The notes under the pieces were generated by a model. It saw only the letters and a program-made list of their open reading frames with translations. It was not told the origin of the DNA and ran no database searches. From Tetragonia tetragonoides (taxonomy: Eukaryota; Streptophyta; Magnoliopsida; Caryophyllales; Aizoaceae): DNA of 64,000 bases. The translations under genes and the position numbers were made by a program. Location: the NCBI GenBank assembly GCA_038025085.1, contig CM076147.1, positions 27,133,001 through 27,197,000 of the forward strand, in the 5' to 3' direction. Of the stretch, positions 11,036 to 23,167 are shown one piece after another; position 1 is the first letter of the stretch; each line of letters starts with the position of its first letter.

Positions 11036-12896
11036 GTGGCTCCGACGAGCCATCGACGCCACCACCGGCCATGGGCGGTCAGTGGGTGGTAATGGTGCGT
11101 ATGGGTCCAACCATGGGTCCCCTTGTGGGTGACCGTGGTCGAGACTTGTACATAAGTTAGGGTTTTGGTTTTTAATTCTCGTAATTTAATTAATTCGATT
11201 TTCAACAGTTTTTCATTAATTATTTTTATATTTCTGGACAAGTTTGTAACCCGAATCCGGATTTTTAAAATCCTAGGTTGATTGAAATAAATCAATAAAT
11301 TTAAATAAAATATTAGATTAATATTTTACTACTTTTTAGATTTTTGTATTTACTGATTATGTCTCAGTAATTGTATTTAATTAGGACCTAACGAACAAGC
11401 GTGATCGGGTCGTGATTTGGAAGCTTACATACTATTAAGTGAGCGTTTGTTAGGTAAGCGATTGTGCCTACCTCCTTCCAAAACGCATAAAAAGGTTTTG
11501 ACTTGTTATGTGCTAAATGCCTATCTGTTGTGAATTTAATATGCGAGCATGTTTAAATTATATCATCGTTTATTATGAGAATTAGAATTATATTTTTCGC
11601 TGTAATTATGGATCATAATGAGCATGTTGAGTTTATGAAGTTTCGTTAATTAATTAGTTCATATGCTAATAATTAAATAAGTATGGTGATGTTGAATTGT
11701 TAATATTATTATGATATAATATACGTGCTAAATGGAATGGGTTATTATCGAGTGCTAATGAGCACCTATTATACTTTGCTGGATGTATTTGTTGAATGTG
11801 AAATTTTGGATACCATGTTTTACCGCTGAAGTGCTGCCGAAATTTCATTAGACATATATCAAGCATGATCATTAGTAGTATGCATAAATGTCATTATCGT
11901 CGTTATTACTATTCATTGTCATAAGCATGAAATGAAGTAGTGAGTCGTGGTCTCGTTGTACCACTAAGTTAACCAATGCAAATTATGTGAATTGAATTGT
12001 AAATGAGAATAAGACTCCTAATGGATCCTTAGGAGTAGTCGAGCAATCGAGACTGTATCTAATTGATGTAGTCTAGGGATGCGTGATTTCCAAGTAAATT
12101 ATGGACACCTCGTACCGTGTTCGGGATGGATCATTCTCCATTTGTTAATTCTCTACGTATCGATTATTATGTTAGAGATAGTGTGAATATACACTAGAGT
12201 AAGTCCATGACATGTCAATATTAATCGTTGAACGGTATGGGTAAGCGATGTTCTATTCTCTTTCTTATTACTCCAATCAAGATGGATTGTCTATCTGTGT
12301 CGAATGATCACTAAAGCAAGATTTGCATGTAATTGAATATCGAGTATGCGTGTGCTTGAATGTATGATTACTTGTGCATGCAAATGGATTTCAATGATTA
12401 TTCTAAAACCCAGGTAAGGTTTGCGAAAGTGTTTTTACTGGGTATGGACGACGTTTATTCAGTTTATCTAATTTTTGTTTTCCTTTGTTTCTTCTCTTTT
12501 CTTCTGTACCTTGTTTCCGTCACGGAAACTAAGTGCGGGTGTTGCTGAGTGAGGACGTGTAGCCTTGGAGTTTAGATGTGAGCTTGTTCTCTAGACTGGT
12601 TATTTCTTTAAGTTTGTGGGATTTTTGGTTTGTGCCCTAGAAGGCAAAGTTGTAATAATATTTTAATGGACCTAAGTTCACCTTATAAATAACTTTGATA
12701 TTAATGTTTTAATTCGTTTTAGTTTGTTTAGTTTGCTTCCTTTTGATACCTAGCTTTTCTTTCTACTTAGCATTTACTCCTTAGCGATAAATGTTGCAGT
12801 AGCATCCCTCGGGTTTGGGCCGGTTCAGTGGTGTCGAGTAGTGCACAACGACGTCGATAGGTCCCAGGAAATCGTTGTGAATTCGGGGGTGTTACA
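10139..12896 (+). mobile_element. Gypsy solo LTR (2758 bp), same family as the element at 15193-27042
   Basis: Begins TGTCATGCC, ends GGGGTGTTACA, and is flanked by CAAAA (10134-10138) and CTAAA (12897-12901), a 5-bp TSD with one mismatch. Copy 2 of the duplication has the unoccupied site ACACAAAACTTGC at 34945-34960. Most of the sequence matches, in opposite orientation, the LTRs of the gypsy element. Its first 222 bp contain a second copy of a polypurine module (TTTCGGGACGAAAC, then AAGGATGGTAGAA) just before TGTGATATCC at 10361, where LTRs of the complete element start. It contains a CT microsatellite (about 10990-11032) and a small open frame at 12360-12548. Confidence 0.75.
12360..12548 (+). 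other. Small conserved open frame inside the LTR
   Basis: A 62-codon frame beginning MYDYLCMQMDFND, with a hydrophobic, Phe-rich stretch (FLCFFSFLLY) near the C-terminus. The same frame in the element's sense orientation occurs at 15546-15731 and 24705-24890 in the LTRs of the complete element. A donor-like CCAGGTAAGG lies inside it. Coding status is unproven; conservation may simply reflect LTR similarity. Confidence 0.3.
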
Positions 12897-12914
12897 CTAA
12901 ACTTGCTACCAAAG

Positions 12915-13098
12915 TTTGCGAAAGTGTTTTTACTGGGTATGGACGACGTTTATTCAGTTTATCTGATTTTTGTTTTCTTTTGTTTCTTCTCTTTTCTTCT
13001 GTACCTTGTTTCCGTCACGGAAACCAAAGTACAGGTGTAGCTGAGTGAGGACGGATAGCTTGAAGTTTAATTGCTGAGTGAGGACGGATAGCTTGAAG
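12915..13098 (+). repeat. LTR-derived filler patch
   Basis: A piece of gypsy LTR, beginning GTTTGCGAAAGTG and ending GATAGCTTGAAG, replaces about 55 bp present in copy 2 (about 34967-35020). It resembles the LTR at 15193 more than the neighbouring solo LTR. The tail GCTGAGTGAGGACGGATAGC is present twice, 33 bp apart. The right edge shares TTGAAGTTTT with the target. Confidence 0.7.
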
Positions 13099-13501
13099 TT
13101 TTAAAAGGGGGGGACACAAGAGAATTGGGTAATGGGAAAAAAAAGAGGTAAAGGGGAAGGAAATAAGGTAAAGAGAAATATTTTAATATGTTTGTCAATT
13201 TTTCCCTCCTTCTAATCTATTTATATGTACTTAACATTAAAACTTAATTTATCAACATTAAAACTTAATTTATCCTTGCCGAATGACATTTCTATTAAGT
13301 TAATTTCTATTGTTTTTTTAGTTACCATGTAATTGCAGCTTGGAGGAGAGTAAGTGAGATCCCGAACTGTTAAATTGAATTCCGTATCGGGAATGATGGG
13401 TGAAAATGGTGTCTCTGCACCAAACCCTAATTCTCATACAAATTAGAAAACCTACTACATGTTAACTACGGACTTCACAAAATTAATTACCCTTAAAATT
13501 G

Positions 13502-13716
13502 TTTTTTTTTTTTGGTTCACAATCAACGATATCCACCATTGACCACAATGACTATTTTCCGGTGCTAGCTTGTAAGCATGCATCTCAAAGAGCGGGACAG
13601 CTAGCAAGAAATTTAAAAATGCTTCATGCCCAAGATGAGATTCGAATCCTCGACATTAGTTAAGGATGGATGAGTCCCTAACTCCCTATTACCCAACTAC
13701 TCGTCTACAACTCCTT
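13502..13716 (-). mobile_element. tRNA-derived SINE, copy A
   Basis: On the minus strand a tRNA-like head with GGATTCGAATCTC (B box) is followed by about 150 bp of family-specific body, ending in an A-run (T-run at 13502-13513). The same sequence occurs at 35380-35600 (the duplicate of this locus) and 47362-47560 (an independent insertion). Confidence 0.7.
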
Positions 13717-13757
13717 AATCTAATATCTAATTTCATCATATATCATATATCATATAT

Positions 13758-13761
<4 letters not shown>

Positions 13762-13796
<35 letters not shown>
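13762..13796. repeat. (TA)n microsatellite
   Basis: Perfect TA run near the 5' end of the outer Helitron. Equivalent runs follow the 5' end of the Helitron at 45391 and the inner 3' end at 14702. Confidence 0.95.
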
Positions 13797-14806
<1,010 letters not shown>

Positions 14807-15192
14807 TGAGTTCATTTCGTGTGGCCACGCCACGTGGGATGCCACGCAGCGCCCAAATTCGTGTGGTGATGACACGTATTCCGCCACCTAAGCCACCCAT
14901 CCAAGTGGGTCAATCATTAATGATCATTATTTGACTTCATAAATACAACATAATACAATTATTATTATAATATTATTCAAATTATAAAATAAAATAACAT
15001 TGGTTATGCAACTTTAAAAATTATAATTCTTACTCCATTGGATCAGGTTTGAAAAATATTTCAAAATGAGATACATATGTACTATGTCCTATAACGTTGG
15101 GTTCTTTTTGTGCGAGGATGACACGTGGGACGCCACATGGGATGATATGTTTATGTGAAGATTACACATAGGCCCACATCAGTATACGTATA

Positions 15193-17081
15193 TGTAACAC
15201 CCCCGAATTCGCAACGATTTCCTGGGAACCATCGACGTCGCTATACACGACTTGACACAGCTGAACCGTCACGAACCCAAGGGAATGCTATTGCAACATT
15301 TATCGCTAAGGAATAAATGCTAAGCAGAAAGGAAAAACTAGGTATCAAAGGTAGCATCTAAACAAACTAAACATTAATATCAGAGTTGTCTATCAAGTGA
15401 ACTTAAGTCCATTAAAGTATTAAAACAACTTTGCCTTCAAGGGCACAATCCAAACAAAATCCCAACAAACCAAAGTAACCAAAATAAATAATAAGTCTAG
15501 AGAACAAGCCCACAATTAAACTTCAAGCTATCCGTCCTCACTCAGCTACACCTGCACTTTGGTTTCTGTGACGGAAACAATGTACAGAAGAAAAGAGAAG
15601 AAACAAAAGAAAACAAAAATCAGATAAACTGAATAAACGTCGTCCATACCCAGTAAAAACATTTTCGCAAACCTTACCTGGGTTTTAGAAGAATCATTGA
15701 AATTCATTTGCATGCACAAGTAATCATACAATCAAGCACACGCAAACTCGATATTCAATTACATGCAATTCTTGCTTTAGTGATCATTTGAACACAAATA
15801 GATAAACCATCTTGATTAGAGAAATAAGAGAGCGAATAGAACAGCGATTACCCATACTGTTCATAGATAGATATAGACATGCCATGGACTTACTCTAGTG
15901 TATACTCACACTGCCTCTAACATAATAATCGATATGTAGAGAATTAAACGATAGGGAATGATCCCCTCCCGAACACACTACGAGGTGTCCATAAAAAGTA
16001 ACTTGGGAATCACGCATCCCTAGACTATATCAATTAGATAAGTCTCGATAGCTTGACTACTCCTATGGATCCATTAGGAGTCTTATTCTCATTTAATTCA
16101 ATTCACATACTTGCATTGATTGACCTAATGGTACAACGAGACTACGACCTACTACTTCATTTCATGCTCATGATAATGAATAATAATAACAACGATCACG
16201 ACATAAATGCATACTATCTCAATCATGCTTCACATATGTCTAACGAAAATTCGGCAGCACTTCGGCAGCAAATCATGATATCCAAAAATTACACTTTCAA
16301 CAAATAATCCATCCAAGTATAATAGGTGCTCATTAGCACTCAATAATAACTCATTCCAAATAGCACGTATATTATATCATAATAATAATAGAAATTCAAA
16401 ATCGCCATAATTTAACATTAATTAGCATATGAACTAATTAATTAACGAAACTTCATAAACTTGTCATACTCAATATAATTCATATTTACAGCGAAGAATA
16501 TATTTCTAATTCTCATAATTAACGACGATATAATTTAATCATGCTTCGCATATTAAATTCACAATAATCATCCATTTAGCACATAACACATCAAAATAGT
16601 TTTGATGGGGCTTTGGAAAGAGGTAGGCACAATCGCTTACCTAACAAACGCTCACTACGCAGTAGGTAACCTTGCTAATCACAACCCGATCACGCTTGTC
16701 CGTTTGGTCCTAATTAAAAATAATTACCGAGACATAATCAGTAAATACGAAAATCCAAACAGTACTGAAACTGTAGATAGTATTTTTATTAAATTCCTTG
16801 ATTTATTCCAACCAATATAGGATTTTGAAAATCTGGATTCGGCCTCCGAACGAGTACAGAAAAATTAAAATAATTATTGAAAAATACTGAAAATACGAAA
16901 TTAATTAAAACGAAATTATTAAACAAAACCCTAAACAGTTTTTCGAGTCTAGGCTGTGATACACCAAGCATGGGGACCCACGACCTAGCCCACCACCAAG
17001 ACCACCACCCACCGACCACCATGATCGGCGGTGGCTCGTCGGAGCACCGACGACGGAGGAGAGAGAGAGAGCGCGAGAGAT

Positions 17082-17166
<85 letters not shown>

Positions 17167-17846
17167 AGTGAAGGGCAGGGCCCAGTTGCGTCGGCCACTC
17201 ACCGGCGACCGCCCAGGCGCGACCTGGTGGCACGGTGGCGGTGCAACAGTCGCGGCTCAGCAAAACAGGGGAGGGGGAAAAACAGAGCATGATAGAGAGA
17301 GAAAGAAAGAGAGAGAAAGAGAGAGAGAGGGAGGGGGAATACCGGCGGGAAGAGGAGGCCGGTGACTGGCCTGGTGGCCGGCGACAGCAGGGGGGAAGAG
17401 AGAGAGAAGGTGTGCGGTGGAGAGAGAGAGAAACCGTGAGGGAGGAGAGAGAGAGAATTGGGGTTTTTGGCTCAGTTTTTGCAACTGATCAACTGGCCCA
17501 TCTCTTAGCTTATATAGGTGTTTGGTCAAAGAAAGTCAAAACCTACTAGACCTAGGATTATTTTCTGATTTAATTGCTAATTAAAAACAATTAAAACTAA
17601 TTAAAAGCTAATTAAAACCAATTAAAACAATATGAATAAACCTTATTCATATACAAAACCAATTTAATTGAATCCCTCAATTTGATAATTCTAAATCCCG
17701 AAATTCCCATAATAATAATTAATATTATTATGGCTTAATTTGAGTAAATCAAATCGTTAAATAAATATACGATTTAAATCTCTGAAACTATTTATAAATG
17801 AATTATAAATCGATATTATAATTATAGAAAATATTGGGGTATCACA
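15193..17846 (-). repeat. 3' LTR of the gypsy element
   Basis: A 2654-bp LTR bounded by TG and CA in plus coordinates (TGTAACACCCCC to GGGTATCACA). Contains AG-rich microsatellites (about 17090-17161 and 17280-17330) whose Ser-Leu or Arg-Glu frames are spurious, and the conserved small frame at 15546-15731. Confidence 0.88.
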
Positions 17847-18109
17847 TTCTATCCTCCTTAAAAGAAGTTTCGTCCCGAAGCTTGAAACATGAAGTAATCA
17901 CTTCTCAACGAAACGAGTTTACCCATACGAAGGTAAAAAACGATTTTAGGACAACGACAATGCAATGCGTGTACTACGGTTGTGATCTAAGTCGATTAGC
18001 AATGCAGCATGCAATGCTAGAACATGCAACTCGTGCAAGGCGGTAAACAAAAGACGAATTTACTAGGTGTGATATTCTACCCTCCTTAAAAAGGGTTTCG
18101 TCCCGAAAC
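17847..18109 (-). promoter_or_regulatory. Two polypurine-tract modules flanking a 215-bp segment
   Basis: Minus strand: right after the pol stop comes TTTCGGGACGAAAC, then AAGGAGGGTAGAA (outer tract, about 18074-18086), then TATCACACC. About 215 bp later the module recurs as TTCGGGACGAAAC, then AAGGAGGATAGAA (inner tract, about 17847-17860), directly before the LTR start TGTGATACC. The segment between them matches 10139-10360, the first part of the solo LTR. This suggests the segment was U3 in the ancestral LTR. Confidence 0.6.
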
Positions 18110-21100
18110 TCAAACGGAATCAGTACCTTCGATAAAGAGTTCTGGGTACTTCTCGCACATCATGGATTCAGCTTTCCATGTTGCCTCTTCTTGACCATGA
18201 CGGGACCAAATTACTTTCACAATCAGAACAGTCTTTGTTCGAGGTCGAGCGCTCTTTGCGGTCGGTGATCTTGATTGGACGTTCTTCATACGTCAAACTC
18301 TCATCAAGTTCGATCGTTTCAGGTTGAACGACATGAGTTGGATCATGTACGTATTGCTTCAGCTGAGAAACGTGAAACACATTGTGGACTTTTTCAAGTT
18401 CCACAGGCAAAGCTAAACGATAAGCAACTTCACCAATCCTCTCTAGGATCTCGTAAGGTCTGCTAATGTCGTTCCAACATACAGGCGATCTACACTTCCT
18501 ACCATACAAGGCTTCATATGGTGCTCGATCGATGCTCGAGTGATAGCTGTTGTTGTAAGAAAATTCGATCAATGGAATGTGTTTATCCAACGAACCTTGG
18601 TATTCGAGGGCACACGCTCGAAGCATATCCTCTAGAGTCTGTATCGTTCTTTCCGTCTGGCCATCTGTTGCAGGATGAAAAGCGATACTAAACTTCAATT
18701 TGCTTCTGAAAGCTTCTTGTAATTTCTGCCAGAAGTGAGAGAGAAATCTCGATCTATCAGAAACAATATCTTCAGGTACACCATGAAGTCTCATGACTTC
18801 CTTGACGTACGCGTCATCCAGTTTCTCCATTTCCCACGTATCGTGCATTGGAATGAATCTCGCAACTTTTGTAAGACGATCTACAACGACCCAAATAGCG
18901 TTGTTCTTCTTCTGTGTCAAAGGTAAACCCATGACAAAATCCATAGAAATCGAATTCCATTTCCAAGTAGGAACTTCCAGTGATTGTACCATTCCACCTG
19001 GTCATTTGTGCTCGATCTTGACTTTCTTACATGTCAAACACTTCGCTACAAACTCAGCGACTTCTTGTTTCATTCCCTTCCACCAGAACACTTGGCGAAG
19101 ATCTTTGTAAAGCTTGTCTCCACCAGGATGTACAGAATACGGCGTATTGTGAGTTTCGCCCAAAATCTGACTTTTGATAACTGGGTCATTGGGTACGCAA
19201 ACACGTTCTCGAAACCTCAAAATTCCATCTTGGCCCAAAGTGAAGTCCTCGGACCTACCTTCGTCTTTGTGGTTTAGAATTGCTGAAGATCCTCATCACC
19301 ACTTTGTCTATCTTATCTCTTCTAGCAATGTTGGTCGAACAGTCATATGTGCTAAGGTACACTGAACGTCACCTTGAAACACAATTTCCACCTCGAGACT
19401 TTGCAAGTCACGTATGATCTCTCTAGGAAGCACTAAAGCAGTGTTTAATGTATGTCGAGTCTTCCTACTCAAAGCGTCAACGACTACGTTCACTTTACCC
19501 TCATGGTACTGTATATCAATGTCGTACTCCGTCAAAAGTTCTAGCCATACCCTTTGGCGCATGTTCAACTCTTTCTGCGTAAAGATATACTTGAGACTCT
19601 TGTGATCAGTGAACATCTTGACTGCAAAACCATACAGATAGTGTCGCCAAATCTTCAATGCGAATACGACAGCAGCAAGTTCTAGATTGTGCATAGGATA
19701 GTTATCCTCGGGCTTCTTCAATTGTCGTGAGGCTTAAGCCACAACCTTTCCATGTTGCATTAAAATACACCCTAAGCCATGCTTAGACGCGTCACTGTAG
19801 ACCTCATATCCTTCCGTTCCTGAAGGCAATGTCAAAATAGGTGCACTCGTAATACGTTTCTTCAACTCTTGGAAAGGAGTCTCACACTTGTCAGACCATA
19901 CAAACTTTGTCGTTTTCTTCATCAAATTCGTGATTGGCTGCGCAATCTTTGAAAAACCTTCCACAAATCGTCTATAGTAGCCAGCAAGTCCAAAACAACT
20001 CCGAACTTCGATCACGGTCGTTGGTCTTGGCCAATCTGTAACAGCTCGAATCTTCTCTGGATCTACGACTACACCATCCTTAGACACCACGTGTCCTAAG
20101 AAAGATACCGTGTCTAACCAAAACTCACACTTAAACAACTTGGCGTAAAGTTGATGTCTTCGCAGAATCTCCAAAGTAGTACGTAAATGTTGCTCGTGCT
20201 CCTCGGCGTTCTTTGAGTAAACTAGAATATCATCAATAAATACTACAACGAATTGGTCTAGGTAAGGCTGGAACGTACGGTTCATCAAATCCATAAACTT
20301 CGCAGGCGCATTCGTCAACTCAAAAGGCATCACAGTGAACTCGTAGTGCCCATACCTCGTCCTAAACGATGTCTTCGCAATATCAGGCTCAGAAATCCTC
20401 AACTGATGATATCCTGATCGTAGGTCTATCTTTGAGAAAATAGACGCACCACGCAGTTGGTCAAATAGATCGTCAATTCTGGGAAGTGGGTATCTATTCT
20501 TGATCGTGATCTTGTTCAACTCACGGTAGTCAATTCACAACCTCATACTACCATCCTTCTTCCGTACAAACAAAACAGGAGCACCCCAAGGCGATACACT
20601 CGGACATATGTATCCCTTTTCCAACAAATCCTCTAGCTGTGTTTTCAGTTCCTTCATCTCAGCAGGTGCCATACGATATGGTGCTTTCGAAATTGGTGCA
20701 GAACCTGGAGCAAGGTCGATCGTAAAGTCAATAATGTGTTGTGGAGGCATTCCAGGAATCTCTTCGGGAAAACGTCAGCGTACTCGGAAACTACTGGAAT
20801 AGGCTGCGGAGCTTCCGTCTCATGACTCGTGTCCACCACATGACAAAGGTAAATTGCTTCACCCTTAGTCACGCACTCTTTGACCTTCATAGTCGCCATC
20901 ACCTTCAGCTTAGGCTTGACCACAACTCCACGGTAAGTGATCCTCTTACCTTTAGGTCCTCGCAAAGAAACGCGTTATTCAAAGCACTCTATCTTAGCCC
21001 TATACTTGTACAACCAATTCATTCCCAAAATAACGTCAAAATCACCCAATTTGAACTAAATCAAGTCTGCAGGTAGCTCGGAACCAGCTATCTTAATCGA

Positions 21101-21322
21101 ACACTTCTCGTACAACGAATTACAATTAACATTCACCCCATTTGGCATCGTAATGTTCGCCCTATACACTGAACTAGGTTCTAGGCCTATCTTAGATGCA
21201 AAGTTCTTAGAAAAGAAAAGAATGTGATGCACCACTATCAAACAAAACAAAAGCGGGAAAAGAATTAACAAGAAAAGTACCAGCGATCACGTTCGGGTTT
21301 GATTCTGCTTCATTGCGATTCA
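18110..21322 (-). pseudogene. Gypsy pol (protease, RT, RNase H, integrase), broken
   Basis: Protease DSGA region near 21225, followed by an indel. RT spans about 20750-19990: it has the FIDDILVYS catalytic motif (near 20230), [10 protein letters not shown] and the FLGHVVS region, but a TGA lies at 20533-20535 where the family has Cys. RNase H carries [11 protein letters not shown] and the DHKSLKYI motif, with a TAA at 19732-19734 between them. Integrase has an HHCC-region remnant (near 19020-19150) and a DDE core with TDGQTERTIQTLE. The SDR-x-x-RF block has lost a codon, and about 80 residues are missing after YGRKCRSPVCW (near 18465). The chromodomain-like tail is frameshifted near 18225. 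Stop at 18110-18112. Further stops lie near 21057 and 20974, with a frameshift near 20770. Confidence 0.88.
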
Positions 21323-22480
21323 TCACAAAAATTCTTCCATTAACCCCTCTATTGTTGTTGTTGTTGTTCGGCGCGGGATTAACAGTTGCTCACAACAGGA
21401 GCAGCATTGTGTCTGGTTGTTCACAGCAGGAGCAGCATTGTTGCGGTTGTTGTTGTTGTTGTAACCCCCGTTTCCACGGTAGTTACCACCATTACCATGA
21501 TAGCCATTATTATTCCCACCACGATTGTAATTGTTATCGCGGTTTTGCCCATTACCATTCCTACCTCGGCTCCAACATTCAGAAGCTTTGTGACCTGGCT
21601 TGTTGCACTCATAGCACTGCAACACGTCACTTCGGCAGTTCTTACCAGCATGCGTCTTGTTACAACGAGTACAAGGCCTATTCTTTCTAGCCATTATAGT
21701 AGCTCGATGACTATTCGAGTCACGATTTATATTTGCATTGTGGTTTTGACCACCTTGGTAGTTGTTGTTGCCATTAGGCCTTGGCCTCTTGTCGCCATTG
21801 TTCGACTGCGATGGATTGCCTTCGTCGCGCTTGTTCTTTCCCAAATACGTATCATGATGTCCAACAATCCTCTCCTGATTCAGGGCTTTGTCATAAGATT
21901 CCTGAAAAGTAACGGATTGTCCAGCGAAAAAATGTTGAATGTCCCATTTCAGTCCATCCTCGAACCTTTCGACTCGCTCAGCTTCAGTTGTCAGCAGATT
22001 GGGAGCAAAGATTGCAAGCTCGTTGAACTTGGCAGCATACTCGGCCACAGACAACTTGTCTTGGCTTAACCCTTCCAACTCACGCTGTTTAAGGCGTTGT
22101 AGAGAACTTGGATAAAATCTAGCACGAATGAATTCCTTAAAACGATCCCAATTATAGTTCGGCGTTGCAAGCAAGTCCGTTCGCACATCGTTCCACCACT
22201 TGTTGGCTTCACCTTTCCGATAGTACGTTGCAGAGCTAACCTTCATGTTGTTATGCCGACTCGTAGCCAGGAACAAATTTTCGAACTCAATGATCTAAGT
22301 CTCCAGCTTTGTTGGATCGACACCACCTTCGAACGTAGGAGGTTTAGGAGCGTCAAAATCTCAAAAACTACGCGCTGCAGAGGCTTGTGCGGTTTCCATC
22401 TCTTCTTGACGTGCCATGATCTCGACCACATCGGTCAGACCATCCTCGAGTCATGCAATTCTATCGGCGTTGGTTGTCAT
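21323..22480 (-). pseudogene. Gypsy gag
   Basis: ATG at 22478-22480. The N-terminus contains in-frame stops at 22451-22453, 22361-22363 and 22295-22297. The rest (from 22276) is open and holds a retrotransposon Gag domain (KGEANKWWNDV, RARFYP, LSVAEYAAKFNELA). A basic Asn/Gly-rich region follows with paired knuckles, a CTRC-type degenerate one and a canonical CYECNKPGHKASEC (near 21600). The three stops are consistent with C-to-T transitions of the kind seen in methylated repeats. The gag/protease junction near 21330 is out of frame. Confidence 0.88.
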
Positions 22481-22498
22481 TTCATGATTTGAGAATAT

Positions 22499-23167
22499 AG
22501 AGGTAATGGTATGAACACCATTCACACAACTTGCACATCTCGACCCATTAATGTCTAATTGAGAGAACTAGGTTGTAATTAAGACCTTTCTCTTGACATT
22601 TAGCATATAGCATATAAGTTTCGAGGATGGACCTTACAGCGTAGGTCTAAGCAACATACTTGCTTTATTGTTCTCAGTTCTCATGCATAATAGTTCAATA
22701 GGCATACAATACACTTTAGACATGTAGGTTTCACATGAATAGACAAAGATGTTCATAATGCACATAAAGAAGCTCCATACTATTTTAGTAGGGCAATAAG
22801 CAATCACACATATTCATATTGATATGCTTTAGCACTTGGCTCACAAGAGAGTTGACAATGCTCAACAACGATTTTGCCATAAATTCGACATGGATTTCCC
22901 ATCATGTCACGACGATAAGAGATAGCATTCATGCTTTTGGTAAACCATGCAAATACGTGACAACGACAGTGATATAAACAAATCACAACGACTTTCATAT
23001 AATCAAATGAAATAGTTTTGCAATAAGATAGATTGCAAAAGAAATATGAGTCAAAAATATTTGTTGCTTAGGCAACTACACACCACACCAATCTTGACCA
23101 CGCAGGGCCATCACAAGAATGAAATAATGTTTCTAATCAAAACGACTAACTCTAGTCAATAAAATAA
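22499..23167. other. Untranslated stretch between the extra ORF and gag
   Basis: AT-rich internal sequence of the gypsy element. Short frames only, none convincing. Confidence 0.5.

Noticed and set aside
10672..11295. Overlapping Arg-Glu and Ser-Leu rich frames
   Set aside because: Read-through of a CT/AG microsatellite in the solo LTR, open on both strands because of the repeat.
10361..12896. LTR start at TGTGATATCC (10361) with a truncated internal piece before it
   Set aside because: The TSD and empty-site comparison fit a boundary at 10139 better; 10361 is kept only as the internal alternative start.
16789..17549. Several long frames on both strands
   Set aside because: AG microsatellites inside the gypsy 3' LTR; the same applies to 26068-26750 in the 5' LTR.
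21313..22069. Plus-strand frames opposite gag
   Set aside because: Antisense shadows of the Asn/Gly-rich gag tail.
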